The notes under the pieces are model-generated. The model worked only from the letters and a program-made list of their open reading frames with translations, was not told where the DNA came from and did no database searches. Made by a program: the position numbers and the translations under genes. From positions 310,001 through 374,000 of the forward strand of contig NZ_BAVZ01000004.1 of assembly GCF_000576305.1 (NCBI RefSeq): 64,000 nt of DNA, read 5' to 3'. Shown piece after piece: positions 28,782 to 39,000 of this stretch (its first letter is position 1; every line of letters starts with the position of its first letter). This DNA comes from Paenibacillus pini JCM 16418. Its GTDB lineage: Bacteria > Bacillota > Bacilli > Paenibacillales > Paenibacillaceae.

Positions 28782-29600
28782 CTACCACTTTAATTCTAAG
28801 AAGGCTGCATCATCACATAGTCCACCCGTGTGCGGTGCATTAAGTAGTAGCTGAATCTGCTCATCTGGTAGCCATTGACGCATTGGATCCAAATCATCTA
28901 ATCCATCCGTATATAACTGCAACCGCATTGGCTCACCATACTCAAGTCGGCTCTGATATACATGTGGCAATCCTCCAACCGGGCCACTTCGTGTTGACCA
29001 ACGCTCCTTAGTTAGCATCGTTCCACGGAAATATTGGCTGATTTCAGTCTCATCCTTCCAGTACCTAAGACGAGAATCCCCTTGCCAGGCCATCCAAATT
29101 CTTCCTTGTTTTTTGCGTGTCGGTAATTCAATACGGCCACAAATGTACATGGTTTGACTTCCTAACCGTTGCTTGTCTTCAAGCACTTCCCTTAGAAGAG
29201 GTGATACATCACCAGAAGGAGTTAACTGTTGAAGCTGCTCTGTAGCCTCTGATGTAATCTGCTTCATGTAGCTTCCAAATCCCGCTGAAGACCAATCAGA
29301 AGTCCGCTTAAGCCAGTCTAGAAGTGTGTTACCTAGATACCTTGCGGCGAAATCACCTTGATAACTCATACTCACACCATCACATAATACAAAATTGCAT
29401 ACATTGCCCTGAATATGTACACCTACAAAATCTTGTCCATTCTCACCCTGAATCAAAGTATCCATGGCTCTCCCGTAAGCATATCGACATATGAAATCCC
29501 CTGTATAAGAGGTTACGTGCTGTTCAGTTGCCTGCGAACTGATGAAGGTGAACTGTTCAGCCGTATTGGTCAATTCTGTTCTCATATTCACTACATGCAC
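28782..29600 (-). CDS. PP2C-like protein phosphatase of the T7SS operon
   Basis: A 272-residue protein. PP2C metal-binding signatures occur in order: VLCDGVSMSYQGD, AWQGDSRLRYW, LYTDGLDDL and GLCDDAAFLEL. So the fold and probably activity of a metal-dependent Ser/Thr phosphatase are present. Start is GTG 29600, directly behind the VWA gene stop (29601-29603); ATG 29585 is the alternative. Its kinase partner is encoded two genes upstream in the same operon, suggesting a reversible phosphorylation switch on the secretion machine. Confidence 0.75.
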   Translation of the reverse strand: MHVVNMRTELTNTAEQFTFISSQATEQHVTSYTGDFICRYAYGRAMDTLIQGENGQDFVGVHIQGNVCNFVLCDGVSMSYQGDFAARYLGNTLLDWLKRTSDWSSAGFGSYMKQITSEATEQLQQLTPSGDVSPLLREVLEDKQRLGSQTMYICGRIELPTRKKQGRIWMAWQGDSRLRYWKDETEISQYFRGTMLTKERWSTRSGPVGGLPHVYQSRLEYGEPMRLQLYTDGLDDLDPMRQWLPDEQIQLLLNAPHTGGLCDDAAFLELKW

Positions 29601-30356
29601 CTACGCTCTCACTGGCGTTGCCGCCGACATTTGAAATCCGATGGAGACAAGTTCCGCACAGCTACCTGGAAGCATCATCAATGCACCCGGTTCAAGAAGG
29701 TAATCTGCTTCTACCAGCATTTCACGATAACTTTCGGGAAGCTGCGAAGACATATTGCGCAATTTAACTGCATGCTCATCCACAAGTTCTGTCTCTGGAA
29801 GCACACCCTTCCAGCGCCGAGGCTGAGGTATAGGGGCGTTTAACATGTGATCCGATATAAATATATTCTCCACAAGTACATTCCCGTCGGGTACACTCAT
29901 ATTCATTATACGTTTAGCAATAGGTTCTGGATCATCACCTGTTGCCACGCCATCTGTCATATGACACACCAATGGAGCTGGACAATCTTGAATATGAGGT
30001 AGCTCAGACTGTAAAATTCGTTCAGCCTGTAAAAAAGCTTTGGCTGCATCTGAGAACCTTTTAGGCGTCAAATCTGGCAATGAACCCACTGCAGCAATTT
30101 CATCAATACCCTTAATACCATTTAATAAGTCGTAAACATCATCACTGTAAGCAAGAATTGCAATCCTATATCTTGGTGTAAGGCGACTTCCTTTCGTTGA
30201 ACGAAACACCATCTGACGAATCGCTAGCGATAGAGCCTCATATACAATATCAATCCGCCTTTTATTATCCATCAGCATATTCATCGAGGCGCTGATATCA
30301 ATTAAATATATAATTAAAGCTGGTGTACGCTGAGAAGCCTGAATGGTGTAATTCAT
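29601..30356 (-). CDS. von Willebrand factor A domain protein of the T7SS operon
   Basis: A 251-residue cytosolic VWA protein. The metal-ion adhesion site begins with IIYLIDISASM (DxSxS), with the Thr/Asp loops in LTPKRFSDAAKAF and CHMTDGVATGDD. VWA domains act as protein-binding scaffolds; with the kinase and phosphatase on either side this looks like a kinase-VWA-PP2C module, as known from TerY/YegL-type and some secretion gene clusters. Its last codon abuts the phosphatase start. Confidence 0.82.
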   Translation of the reverse strand: MNYTIQASQRTPALIIYLIDISASMNMLMDNKRRIDIVYEALSLAIRQMVFRSTKGSRLTPRYRIAILAYSDDVYDLLNGIKGIDEIAAVGSLPDLTPKRFSDAAKAFLQAERILQSELPHIQDCPAPLVCHMTDGVATGDDPEPIAKRIMNMSVPDGNVLVENIFISDHMLNAPIPQPRRWKGVLPETELVDEHAVKLRNMSSQLPESYREMLVEADYLLEPGALMMLPGSCAELVSIGFQMSAATPVRA

Positions 30357-30391
30357 CTAGCATATGCCCCCTTATGAACAGTTTCTAAATT

Positions 30392-32466
30392 CTAGGTGTC
30401 CGGTAGTTTATAAGAACTATTTGCGAGTAGCTTATACACACCATTTGCACGTGAGCTAACTCTACCAACAGATGCAAAATAACTAGAATCGCTTTCATAT
30501 AATCTTACAAATTGCAATGCATATTGTTTCGCTTTGGCATTATTACCGCCCTGTTGAGCATTATATGCCTGATTATAATATGCAATGAGCTGTACAACTT
30601 GATTAGAACGTTTCTTATTTAAAGCTCTAGCTCTTTCTGCGGCTCTCTCAGCAGCTTTCTCAGCAGCTTTCTCAGCAGCCTTTTTACGCTCTGCCTCTTT
30701 CTTTAAGGCCAGCTCCTTTTGCTTTGCAAGATACGCCTCATATTGAGCCTGCTTTTCGTACTGCACCTGTAATTGTTGCTTGCGCAATGCTTCCTTCTTC
30801 TCCATTTTCTTTTTCTGAGCCAGATAAGACTCGTACTGTGCCTGCTTCTCATATTGAGTTTTTAACTTATTTCGCTCTGCCTGCTGCACACGCAACCGTT
30901 CTTGTTCTAACGCTTTTTTCTTACGGTCTGTCTCTTCTTGCTGCAATCGCTTGGCTTCAGCCTGTTTCGCTGCTTCCGCTTTTAATTGATCTGCATGAAT
31001 ACGGGCAGAATTCGCTTCGGCCGCCGCTGCTTCCTGCTGCGCTGCTTCCTGCTGCCTTGTTTGTTCACGTTCGACTCGTACCTGATTTGCAGCAATTCCC
31101 GATCCTCCAAGTAGTAAAATAACTACAGAAGCAATTAAAAGCCACTTTTTCGAACGGTAAAAAGGAACCTTATCCCGGGAATTATCTTGTTCAACTTTAG
31201 GATATAGTTGATCTTCCAAACCCTGAATAGCTGCTTCTAATTCAACTTGCATAGGAGAGCCACTGCCGACAAAATGATGTGCAGAGCGATATACCTCCAA
31301 AGCACCCTTCAAATTTCCTGACTGCTCTAGCCCACGGGCTTGATTAAATAATCGGGTAATGACTTTCCCGTCTGCGTTTGCATGAGTTCCAGCATCGGAG
31401 CCGAGGAGAAGGCTATTTCTTTCCGCTTCACTTAGACCTGCGTAAGGAATCACTGCCTCATCATCTGATGTTGTAGTTCCATGATCTGAACTCGATTCTT
31501 CATCCTTCTCAGGTACTACCTCTGTTGGTAATTCAATAGAATTCAGAACAACCAGCCACTCTCCGAATGTAGGACAACTACTTAAGTCCTGACTTTCCCA
31601 TGCCCGTGTAAATAATTCCGTTACTCGGCTGCCCCAGTTCCGTTCTATGGATTTCTTCAAGATCACATATCGTTCGCACGGTGTCTGCATTTCTACTTGG
31701 TCAAAGTAGCTCTCGCCCCAAGCTTTCTCCACAATCAACGGATCGCACCATGCCAGCATTTCCCCTATAATTACTGCACCAGCAAAACGATCTGCATAGG
31801 CACTCCAAAGTCCACTCTGCACCGTTCGATGCGACGCGTATCCCGGGGAACCCGCAAGAAGTACGTCAGGTCGATCCATCTTAGAGCTGTACATCTGCTC
31901 AACGTCTACCAATTCAACAGCAGCAGTCTGGTCGGGTAATTCCACTTCAGAAAAAAACGGGATCATCACATTGGGTGCCGAAAGATCGCAGTGAGCAAGC
32001 CCTCTTTGTTCCATCCCTGATCCAATGCCAGACAATGCTTGCGCTAAGGTTAGACTCTCGCTCAGCTGAAGCTGACGCTGATCTGTAATCACATCAAACC
32101 AGGTTAATCCATATATCCATGGCATCAAGACAGAGTATAGCAAATCAGGATTTTCCGCGATCAACTCTCCGTTTCTTTCGGGAGTGAGCACGTCTCGACT
32201 ACAGACCTGCAAACCCGGACTTCTACCAAAATTATGCATATTTTCGGATTGATAAACCATGCAGGTAGCCGGAATTTAGGGAAAAATACTTTCAGTGCCT
32301 TTGCACCATTGATGTCTCCGTCTGATGGTATCAATTGGTATACGATTCCTTGCCTGCCTGCTTGTGCGTAGGCCAAGCCGGGTGCAGCCGGATGCTGTCC
32401 TACAGTGTAGGCCGCTCCGTTAATGAATAATTCATCGCCCGGATTCGGCTGAAAAGACATAACCAT
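30392..32466 (-). CDS. Transmembrane Ser/Thr protein kinase-like protein of the T7SS operon (frame break at about 32261)
   Basis: A 691-residue protein when joined. The first frame carries the glycine-loop region (YAQAGRQGIVYQL) and ALKVFFP with the ATP-binding Lys. The second frame carries HCDLSAPNVM (catalytic HxDxxxxN), VDVEQM in place of DFG, and the AGSPGYASH activation segment. Adding one A before ATG at 32260-32262 joins them as PAMVYQSEN. After the kinase a single membrane helix (WLLIASVVILLLGGSGIAAN) is followed by a 160-residue Lys/Glu/Ala coiled coil with two copies of QYEKQAQYE(S/A)YLA and a helical C-terminus. EssB/YukC also has kinase-TM-extracytoplasmic layout, but is a pseudokinase; here catalytic residues are kept. 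Confidence 0.8.
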
Positions 32467-32571
32467 CCCTCTTTCTTATATTAAATCGATTGTCAGCCTC
32501 TCGCGATAAGCCTGGCAATCCGTTATGTATACATATGTTTTATTAGATTTGACTACATAGGACTGCAAGAA

Positions 32572-32596
32572 AACCGGGAGCTTACCACACCCGGTT
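32572..32596 (-). terminator. Internal terminator in the T7SS operon
   Basis: Minus strand AACCGGG...CCCGGTT followed by TTCTT, between the WXG100 gene and the kinase gene. As an internal, possibly leaky stop it would favour high expression of WXG100 relative to the kinase. Confidence 0.55.
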
Positions 32597-32631
32597 CTCA
32601 AGCTTATGTGAAATTTATCATTCAGCAAATT

Positions 32632-32910
32632 CTAGCGAGTTTCGTCCACAGAACGGAATTTCGTTGCAATTGCAGTCAGTTCTTGACTGATACTATTAAG
32701 AATTTGCACAAAAGATTGCATTTGTTTGTTGGCATCTTGAAATTCCTGGAAGAAACGTTGTTTCGTCATACCTTCCCATTGCCCTTCCATACCATGAATA
32801 GCTTGTGTCAACGTTGAAACGATTTGTTGACTTTGCTCCCCACTTTGCTTGAACTGGTTAGCTACTTGATCGACCTGTTCTGGGGTAATTAAAATGCGTC
32901 CTGCCATCAT
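32632..32910 (-). CDS. WXG100 protein (EsxA/YukE-like)
   Basis: A 92-residue two-helix hairpin protein, the standard size. The turn holds W-E-G in GMEGQWEGMTKQRFF, and the N-terminal helix starts ILITPEQVDQVANQF. Secreted by T7SS as a dimer in related bacteria. AAGGAGG precedes tandem ATGs (32910, 32907). It follows DUF4176 and precedes the kinase gene; the hairpin at 32572 just after it suggests separate dosage. Confidence 0.93.
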   Translation of the reverse strand: MMAGRILITPEQVDQVANQFKQSGEQSQQIVSTLTQAIHGMEGQWEGMTKQRFFQEFQDANKQMQSFVQILNSISQELTAIATKFRSVDETR

Positions 32911-33028
32911 TCGTCGCCTCCTTGATTATTCGATAGTTTTCATAGTTAAGCATGTCAATCTTCGACTTTATACTCTCTATGATTTTCCAAGATTTTCATA
33001 TATCCTGGTCATGATTCCTTGTACCCTC

Positions 33029-33340
33029 TTATTTGGGATGTGAAACATTTTCCAGTACCTTTTGAAATCGATCTTCTTCGTCATTAATATAACCAATATA
33101 TTCTACTTTTTCGACATCATCTTGATTAAACAAAAAAGAATAATTTGGATCAATATATCCCTCAGGATAAACTACGCCTATGTAATCAAATAGCCTATTG
33201 CTTTCAATCTGAATTTGTTTTCTGCCATAGATCATAAGTTTTTTATGAGCGCCCTTAAGCAGAACTACCGATCCCAAAGGAAGTAGCGCATCGGTTTCTT
33301 TCCGCGTCTCCATTGCTTTAACCACCCTCTCATTTAACAT
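33029..33340 (-). CDS. DUF4176 protein (T7SS-associated)
   Basis: A 103-residue protein matching DUF4176: LLPLGSVVLLKGAHKKLMIYGR and then YDYIGV-like FDYIGVVYPEGYI, with F..Q.DVEKVEYIGY. Members occur in T7SS and WXG100/LXG gene clusters; the function is unknown. It overlaps the preceding membrane protein gene by eleven bases, so they are translationally linked. Confidence 0.8.
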   Translation of the reverse strand: MLNERVVKAMETRKETDALLPLGSVVLLKGAHKKLMIYGRKQIQIESNRLFDYIGVVYPEGYIDPNYSFLFNQDDVEKVEYIGYINDEEDRFQKVLENVSHPK

Positions 33341-34019
33341 TATGCATGTTCCTTTTTAATTCCATATATTTAGAGAGATTACTTGTAATTAACATATAGC
33401 ACAAAGATAGTAACAGGAGAAACACGATGATCAAAACAACTTTAATACTATATCCACCAACCCATTTTATCAGTACACTTCCCAACAAAATTCCAGCACC
33501 CGATCCAACAAGGATGTAAGATCGTGCTTTTTTTAATTTAGTTGGCTCAGGTTCTTCTGTCCCCATATTCAAATCTACATCGCTTTGATGATATTTCCCT
33601 ATACGTTGAAGTGTTCTATGAATCATATAAAGACAAACGAATACAACAATATAACCTAAAACAGTGGCTATCATAAACCAGTCCGAGGTTACACCTAGTG
33701 TTGCATAAGCTAGTTTATTTGCTGCCGCTAGAAATGCAGATGATGCTAACACTCCTAAGGCGCCCAGAAATAGTAGATGAAATATCTGCATACGGGCAGG
33801 GAAAAGAATGATTATAACTCCCATAATATCCATGATTACCAAAGGAACTAACAACATCCAAGCCCATAATTCAACATACGGATCTGCAAAAGCCATCACA
33901 AGCAGCAGTAAATTAGGCAAAATAAGCAAACTCACCGTTTGTGACCTAATCAACCTAAGCGGATAAACCGCCTCTTCTAGTAATGAATCTCTCTTTGATT
34001 GTGTATTGAGGCCATTCAT
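33330..34019 (-). CDS. Polytopic membrane protein, candidate immunity protein
   Basis: A 229-residue protein with about six hydrophobic helices: near 27-47, 50-73, 79-104, 111-135, 169-187 and 190-215. The linker at 140-165 is charged and cytosolic or external. No family is recognised. It starts 15 bases after the WXG100-headed protein with the glycine-rich hydrophobic region. In S. aureus the membrane-acting T7SS toxin TspA is neutralised by polytopic membrane proteins encoded next to it; by analogy this may protect the producer. That is inference from position and topology alone. Confidence 0.6.
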   Translation of the reverse strand: MNGLNTQSKRDSLLEEAVYPLRLIRSQTVSLLILPNLLLLVMAFADPYVELWAWMLLVPLVIMDIMGVIIILFPARMQIFHLLFLGALGVLASSAFLAAANKLAYATLGVTSDWFMIATVLGYIVVFVCLYMIHRTLQRIGKYHQSDVDLNMGTEEPEPTKLKKARSYILVGSGAGILLGSVLIKWVGGYSIKVVLIIVFLLLLSLCYMLITSNLSKYMELKRNMHNVK

Positions 34020-34033
34020 AGTCAGCTCTCCTT

Positions 34034-35218
34034 CTAAACGAACAGCTTGCTGAGATTGCCCAGTTTCTGTTGCACTTCATTTGCAACCTGGCTCGCCCCA
34101 TGTGATACGGCTTTGATCGAATCTGAAACGGTTTCTATTGTATCTTCAGCGAGATGCTCAGCGCCCTCAGCAACAGACTTTATTCCATCTACCGTACTAT
34201 CAATCGCTGTATCCACACCATCAACAGCATATGTTTTTAAAGATTTTCCGTTGATTTCAATATCTGTTACTGCAGAAATTACAACGCCAGCTACAAGACC
34301 AACGCCTGCTCCAACAATTGTGCCAGCTACAGGTACTGCTGAACCTACTGCCGCACCGATTGCAGCACTGCCAGCCAGTGTTCCTAACCCAATCCCACCG
34401 TTTACCACTACACTAGCTGCTGCTCGGGTTGCCCCACCTTGTTGGTAATCTTGGTATCCAGATACACCCGTATCCAGTATTAATCCTGCATAGCCGAGTT
34501 TACCTCCGATACCTTTAACGGAAAAAGCCTCTTTAGCAGCTATTTTGGGATCTATAAATTTCCACACCTGTGGATTCTTAGCCGCATTGTTTAACGTATA
34601 TCTTGTTCCGTTTATTCCTTCTTTTAATGCAAATGAAGAACGTGCCCCTTTAATTGTGGCAACAGACCCGTTATTTTTCATATTCACATTAAATCCACTT
34701 TTGGCCATCGCACCAAGCATTAAGGAACCATAACCGATACTCGCCCATCCTGCGGCTGTAGGACCTTGATAACCCCAACCTACACTCACTCCATCGTCAT
34801 TGTGTTGTGAACCCACAGCATTTACCGCTGATAGAGGATTCGACATTACATTCGTTGATTCATATCCGGGAAGTATAGGTCCATTACTCTGATTTCCGGG
34901 CAATTTGAACATCGCCAAAGGAGAAACAAATATAGGCGCCTCTTTCAGAATAGAATTATTCTGCATATCCGCTGAATGAAATTGCTCAGCTTTATTTTGA
35001 ATATTTCTACTCATCTCAGCAAGTAAATTTGTAATCAGTTCACTTTGACGATTAGCTACCTGCCATTCATTCATTACGGACTGGCGTATGGATGCTTCCC
35101 ATATCAAAGAACCAAGTGCTTGGTTCAGCGTGGCTGTTATTTGACGGATTTGCTCACTACTTTGCTCTAATTGACGACTTAAAGCCCGAAGTGATTCCGG
35201 TTCAACAGAAATACGCAC
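34034..35218 (-). CDS. WXG100-headed T7SS substrate with glycine-zipper membrane region, candidate effector
   Basis: A 394-residue protein. Residues 1-90 form a helical hairpin of WXG100 type (SLRALSRQLEQSSEQIRQI, turn with IWEAS instead of WxG, then NLLAEMSRNIQNKAEQF). A middle part with many Gly and Asn follows. About residues 250-320 is a long Gly/Ala/Val hydrophobic stretch (GIGLGTLAGSAAIGAAVG and more) with GxxxG zippers, able to insert into membranes. The tail is an amphipathic helix rich in Asp/Ser/Ala. Layout resembles T7SS effectors that act on membranes. It is preceded by a possible chaperone and followed by a membrane protein. No enzyme motif seen. Confidence 0.68.
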   Translation of the reverse strand: MRISVEPESLRALSRQLEQSSEQIRQITATLNQALGSLIWEASIRQSVMNEWQVANRQSELITNLLAEMSRNIQNKAEQFHSADMQNNSILKEAPIFVSPLAMFKLPGNQSNGPILPGYESTNVMSNPLSAVNAVGSQHNDDGVSVGWGYQGPTAAGWASIGYGSLMLGAMAKSGFNVNMKNNGSVATIKGARSSFALKEGINGTRYTLNNAAKNPQVWKFIDPKIAAKEAFSVKGIGGKLGYAGLILDTGVSGYQDYQQGGATRAAASVVVNGGIGLGTLAGSAAIGAAVGSAVPVAGTIVGAGVGLVAGVVISAVTDIEINGKSLKTYAVDGVDTAIDSTVDGIKSVAEGAEHLAEDTIETVSDSIKAVSHGASQVANEVQQKLGNLSKLFV

Positions 35219-35224
35219 AGATCA

Positions 35225-36055
35225 TCACCTTCCATCTGATTCTGCAGTCTGCTTCAACCATAGAAGCAGCATCTCTTGAAATTGTTTCTTGCTAGCCGGG
35301 CTCGCAGTCAGCCAATCTTGTTCTCCGCTCATACTCATCCGGACAAGCCAGTTCATTGAATCATTAACAATAAAAGCAGCATTCTGAGTTTCCCATCCGC
35401 TTCCATTCCATGTTGATAAACGTAATTCACCTTCAGTAGAACGGTATTTCATACATCGGGCAAGCGCAACCGATCCTTCAGGATCATTCGTAACTGCCGC
35501 TAACTCGTCACTTAAGGTATCAATATTCATTTCTGGTGATTGGCTAAACAATTCACCAAATTTCTTCTTGGACAACAGTAGTGCAGGCACCTCCGCAGGT
35601 GAATAGTTCTTGAAGTTCATTTCTTCAACTAAACGACTACAGGCTTCTTCAACATCACCAAGTTCATCTAATCTATAAATCAAATTTTCATCATCACTTC
35701 TGCACACTTGGACTACCCGTTCATTCGTTACATGAAAGTAACCTTCGAATTGTTCATTACCTTGACTATACTTTAACCAGCAAGAGCGTTTAGCCAAACC
35801 TGCAATGGCCACTCTGGAGAATACTTTAGGTGGCATAGCTAGTTCGATTTCGTTCTCTTCCTGAATCAAGTATCCCTTGTTAATTAAAGATGCTCTGACG
35901 GTTTCCCATTCTTCAGCAATATCCTCTGAAAGATATCCTAGAAATGGATCCTCGACACCTAAAAGCCGATCTGAGCCGAGAATCCCAGCTAGAAAAAAGA
36001 ACTCTTTATTATCAAGAGTAATGGTGTCCTGTTTGGAAGCATGAATCGTCAACAT
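35225..36055 (-). CDS. T7SS-operon protein of unknown function, possible EspG-like chaperone
   Basis: A 276-residue cytosolic protein. The N-terminal third (EFFFLAGILGSDRLLGV, then EEWETVRASLINKGYLI) looks like a winged-helix half followed by a beta-strand region (SCWLKYSQGNEQFEGYFHV), an order that recalls EspG, the PE/PPE chaperone of mycobacterial ESX systems. I cannot confirm homology. GGAGG lies upstream of ATG 36055; longer starts overlap essC. It lies directly before the candidate effector, the place expected for a dedicated chaperone. Confidence 0.5.
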   Translation of the reverse strand: MLTIHASKQDTITLDNKEFFFLAGILGSDRLLGVEDPFLGYLSEDIAEEWETVRASLINKGYLIQEENEIELAMPPKVFSRVAIAGLAKRSCWLKYSQGNEQFEGYFHVTNERVVQVCRSDDENLIYRLDELGDVEEACSRLVEEMNFKNYSPAEVPALLLSKKKFGELFSQSPEMNIDTLSDELAAVTNDPEGSVALARCMKYRSTEGELRLSTWNGSGWETQNAAFIVNDSMNWLVRMSMSGEQDWLTASPASKKQFQEMLLLWLKQTAESDGR

Positions 36056-36071
36056 TATGAGCCACCTCCCC

Positions 36072-39000
36072 TCAAACGACAACATGCCATCGGTCGCGTA
36101 TTTCTGTTATCCAGCGATGGCTGTTCCAATAGTCATCAAACGGAATTGCAGCTTTAACCCTGGCATATTTCCGTTTAATATAGTACCCCTGACCCGGAGG
36201 CAAAATTTTCAAGCTTCCTGGGGCATTGTTGGACTCTGTAAAAGGAATCCGAAAGAACGATAAATCATTAGGGTCCAAAGTCCCAAATAGAAATCCGCTT
36301 TGGCATGATTTAACATCATTAAACCATTCTACACCGAACCCTGGAAAGTCTGCCGGTACGCCTGACAGAATAACATGGACATTTCGATCACGTCCCTGTC
36401 TGACAATGGCACTTAATTGTTCTTTTACTGTAAAGTCATGAAGCTGTTTGGATAATGCATCTGCATCATCAATAATTAGCACCAAAGAAGGTCCTCCGCT
36501 CATATTACTTCGTTGCTTAACCTGATCATATAAACATTGGATAAGCATGGCGAGTTCTTCTTCACGTCCAGCATGAGCTTGTACATGAGGTAACCCTTCT
36601 AATTGTCCAATTCCACGGCCTCCATAACGTGTATCTACCGTATACATTTGGAGCTGGGCAGGAGAAATATAATAAGCTAAGGAAAGCATCCAGGTCAACA
36701 GAAAGGATGTTTTACCCCCTTCCATTGGGCTTCCTACGATGAAATGTGGTCCTTCTTGCAAATCCACATGAAAAAGATCTAGATCATCACTCATTAATCC
36801 CACAGGTACACTAAACGGAGTATGTTCTGTTCGTGCTATGAATTCCCCAGCGGCAGGGAGTAATTGTCGAAGTTGAATTTTATCAGGAAGCATTTCAATC
36901 TTCGGAACTTTGTCGCCTGTCCACTGTTTACTTAGAGTAGAAATTTGGTTTCTCAACTCCTGTGAACGGCGAACCTCATCGTCACCTGCCGCAGGAAGAG
37001 CACACTGGAATTCGAGTGGAGGTATTGCCCCTTTAACGAGGCCACGACCTGGAGGCAACTGTCCTGGATTACGGGAAGGCCTTCCTACTGCATAATAATA
37101 GTCACCTGCATCTGCCAGTTCAAAAGTAACCGCATGAGCAATATTACTACGTACTTTCTCATAAATATCCGAAATGCGATTCGATGTAATAACGAAGGTC
37201 AAGCCGAGGCTTCCGCCTTCTCTAAGTAAATATTCCAGCATCTCATTCTCATCAGGATATGTATTTCGAAAATTCAAATAACCATCAATTACAATTAGGA
37301 TTTGTGGTAATGATTCCGGGTGTGAGCGTCGATATGCTGCAACGGTCTTCACTCCAGCTTCGGCAATAAATTCTTTGCGCTGAGCTGCATTCTTTATCAG
37401 AAAACGAAATAACCTCTTGATCCGATCTTCCTCTTCTGACATCATCACTGCACCCACATGTGGGAGCCCTGCGAAATCACGCATCATTCGCCCCATATCT
37501 ATGATGTATCCATTCCAATCATCTGGAGAATACTTGCGTGCAAGGGACATCAGCAGCGTTTGGATAAACGTCGTCTTACCAAGACCAGGCATGCCGTATA
37601 CAGCCCAATGCCCTTGAAGAGATACGCGTAATTTTCGCTGACTTTGAGCAGGTAGATCATCAATGATACCTGCGACTCCCTCTACTTCCTGAATAAGATC
37701 TGAACCAAATTCATCTTTCATAATTTGATCTAAATCCAGACGATCAGGTAGAGGAGGTAGCCAAGGGCCTTGCAATCGCTCTATTTGTTCTTCTTGGGCC
37801 GCTTGAGCTAATTTATTTATAAAAACTTGTAGCTGCTTTGGCGATTGTTCAGATTGCACGCCAGGAGCCGATAGGCTACCGGTAAGTACACTCTCACGCT
37901 TACCATTTAGGCCGATTTCAGCTACAACTAGACGCCCAGGAGAATCATTTTGTTCCACATATGGAGCCCCGCTCCATGCAAACTGCATCTCTTCGAATAT
38001 CTCATCACTGCCGACTTGGAAATATCCCCGACCTGGCTTGTTAATCCAAGCAGCGTTAGGGATTTTCAACATATCACGGCTATCACCTTCATCCTGGACA
38101 CGTAAGCAAATACGAAATCTAGAATTACTCCATATTTTATCATCTACCACACCAGCAGGTTTCTGCGTTGCTAGAATCAAATGCACACCTAATGTCCGTC
38201 CGATTGCTGCAATACTAATTAATTCATCCATAAATTCAGGCTGATCTTTCTTAAGCTGAGCAAACTCATCAATAATGATAACCAAATGAGGAAGAGGCTG
38301 TCCATTCTGATGCTTCAGAAGCTTATAGTACTCATCAATATGCTGAAGATTGCCGGCATCATTAAGTATTTTCTGGCGACGTACAAGCTCTGCCTTCAGT
38401 GAGATTTGTGCACGGTCCATCAAACTACTACTCAAATTCGTAATTGTACCTACTACATGAGGTAAATTAACAAAGGTGTTAGACATCCCTCCACCCTTGT
38501 AATCTATCAACATAAATGCTAGATCATTCGGATGAAATTCCGCTGCAAGAGAAGCTACAATAGATTGTATAACTTCACTTTTACCAGAACCCGTTGTACC
38601 TGCAATTAAACCATGCGGCCCATGACCACGTCTCTCTATTTTATCATGCAGGTTCAGGTTTACTTTCTTTCCACCCGCTCTTACCCCAATAGGTACTGGC
38701 AAACTGTCTGGAAATCTATTTCGATTCCAACGCTGCTTGACATCGAAGGCATCGATACTATCAATATTCATCATTTCAAATAGAGGCAATATTGCAGGGA
38801 TATCCGAAGCCGATGAACGCTTTAGCCTTATTGGAGCCATATAGCGAGCTAAAGAATCCACTTTATCAAGGGATAGGATGTCCGCATTAAAGTGTTGTTG
38901 CTCAAAAGACCCATCCTCCTGCTTCAACGTGTAGCTGCCTTTTCCTTGTCCCACCTCGACGATGAGCTGACATTGCATAGGAAGCGTCTCCTTGCGGTCT

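Noticed and set aside
30640..30690. 12-base tandem repeats, considered as a microsatellite or attachment site
   Set aside because: In-frame KAAE codons of the kinase coiled coil; no sign of integration.
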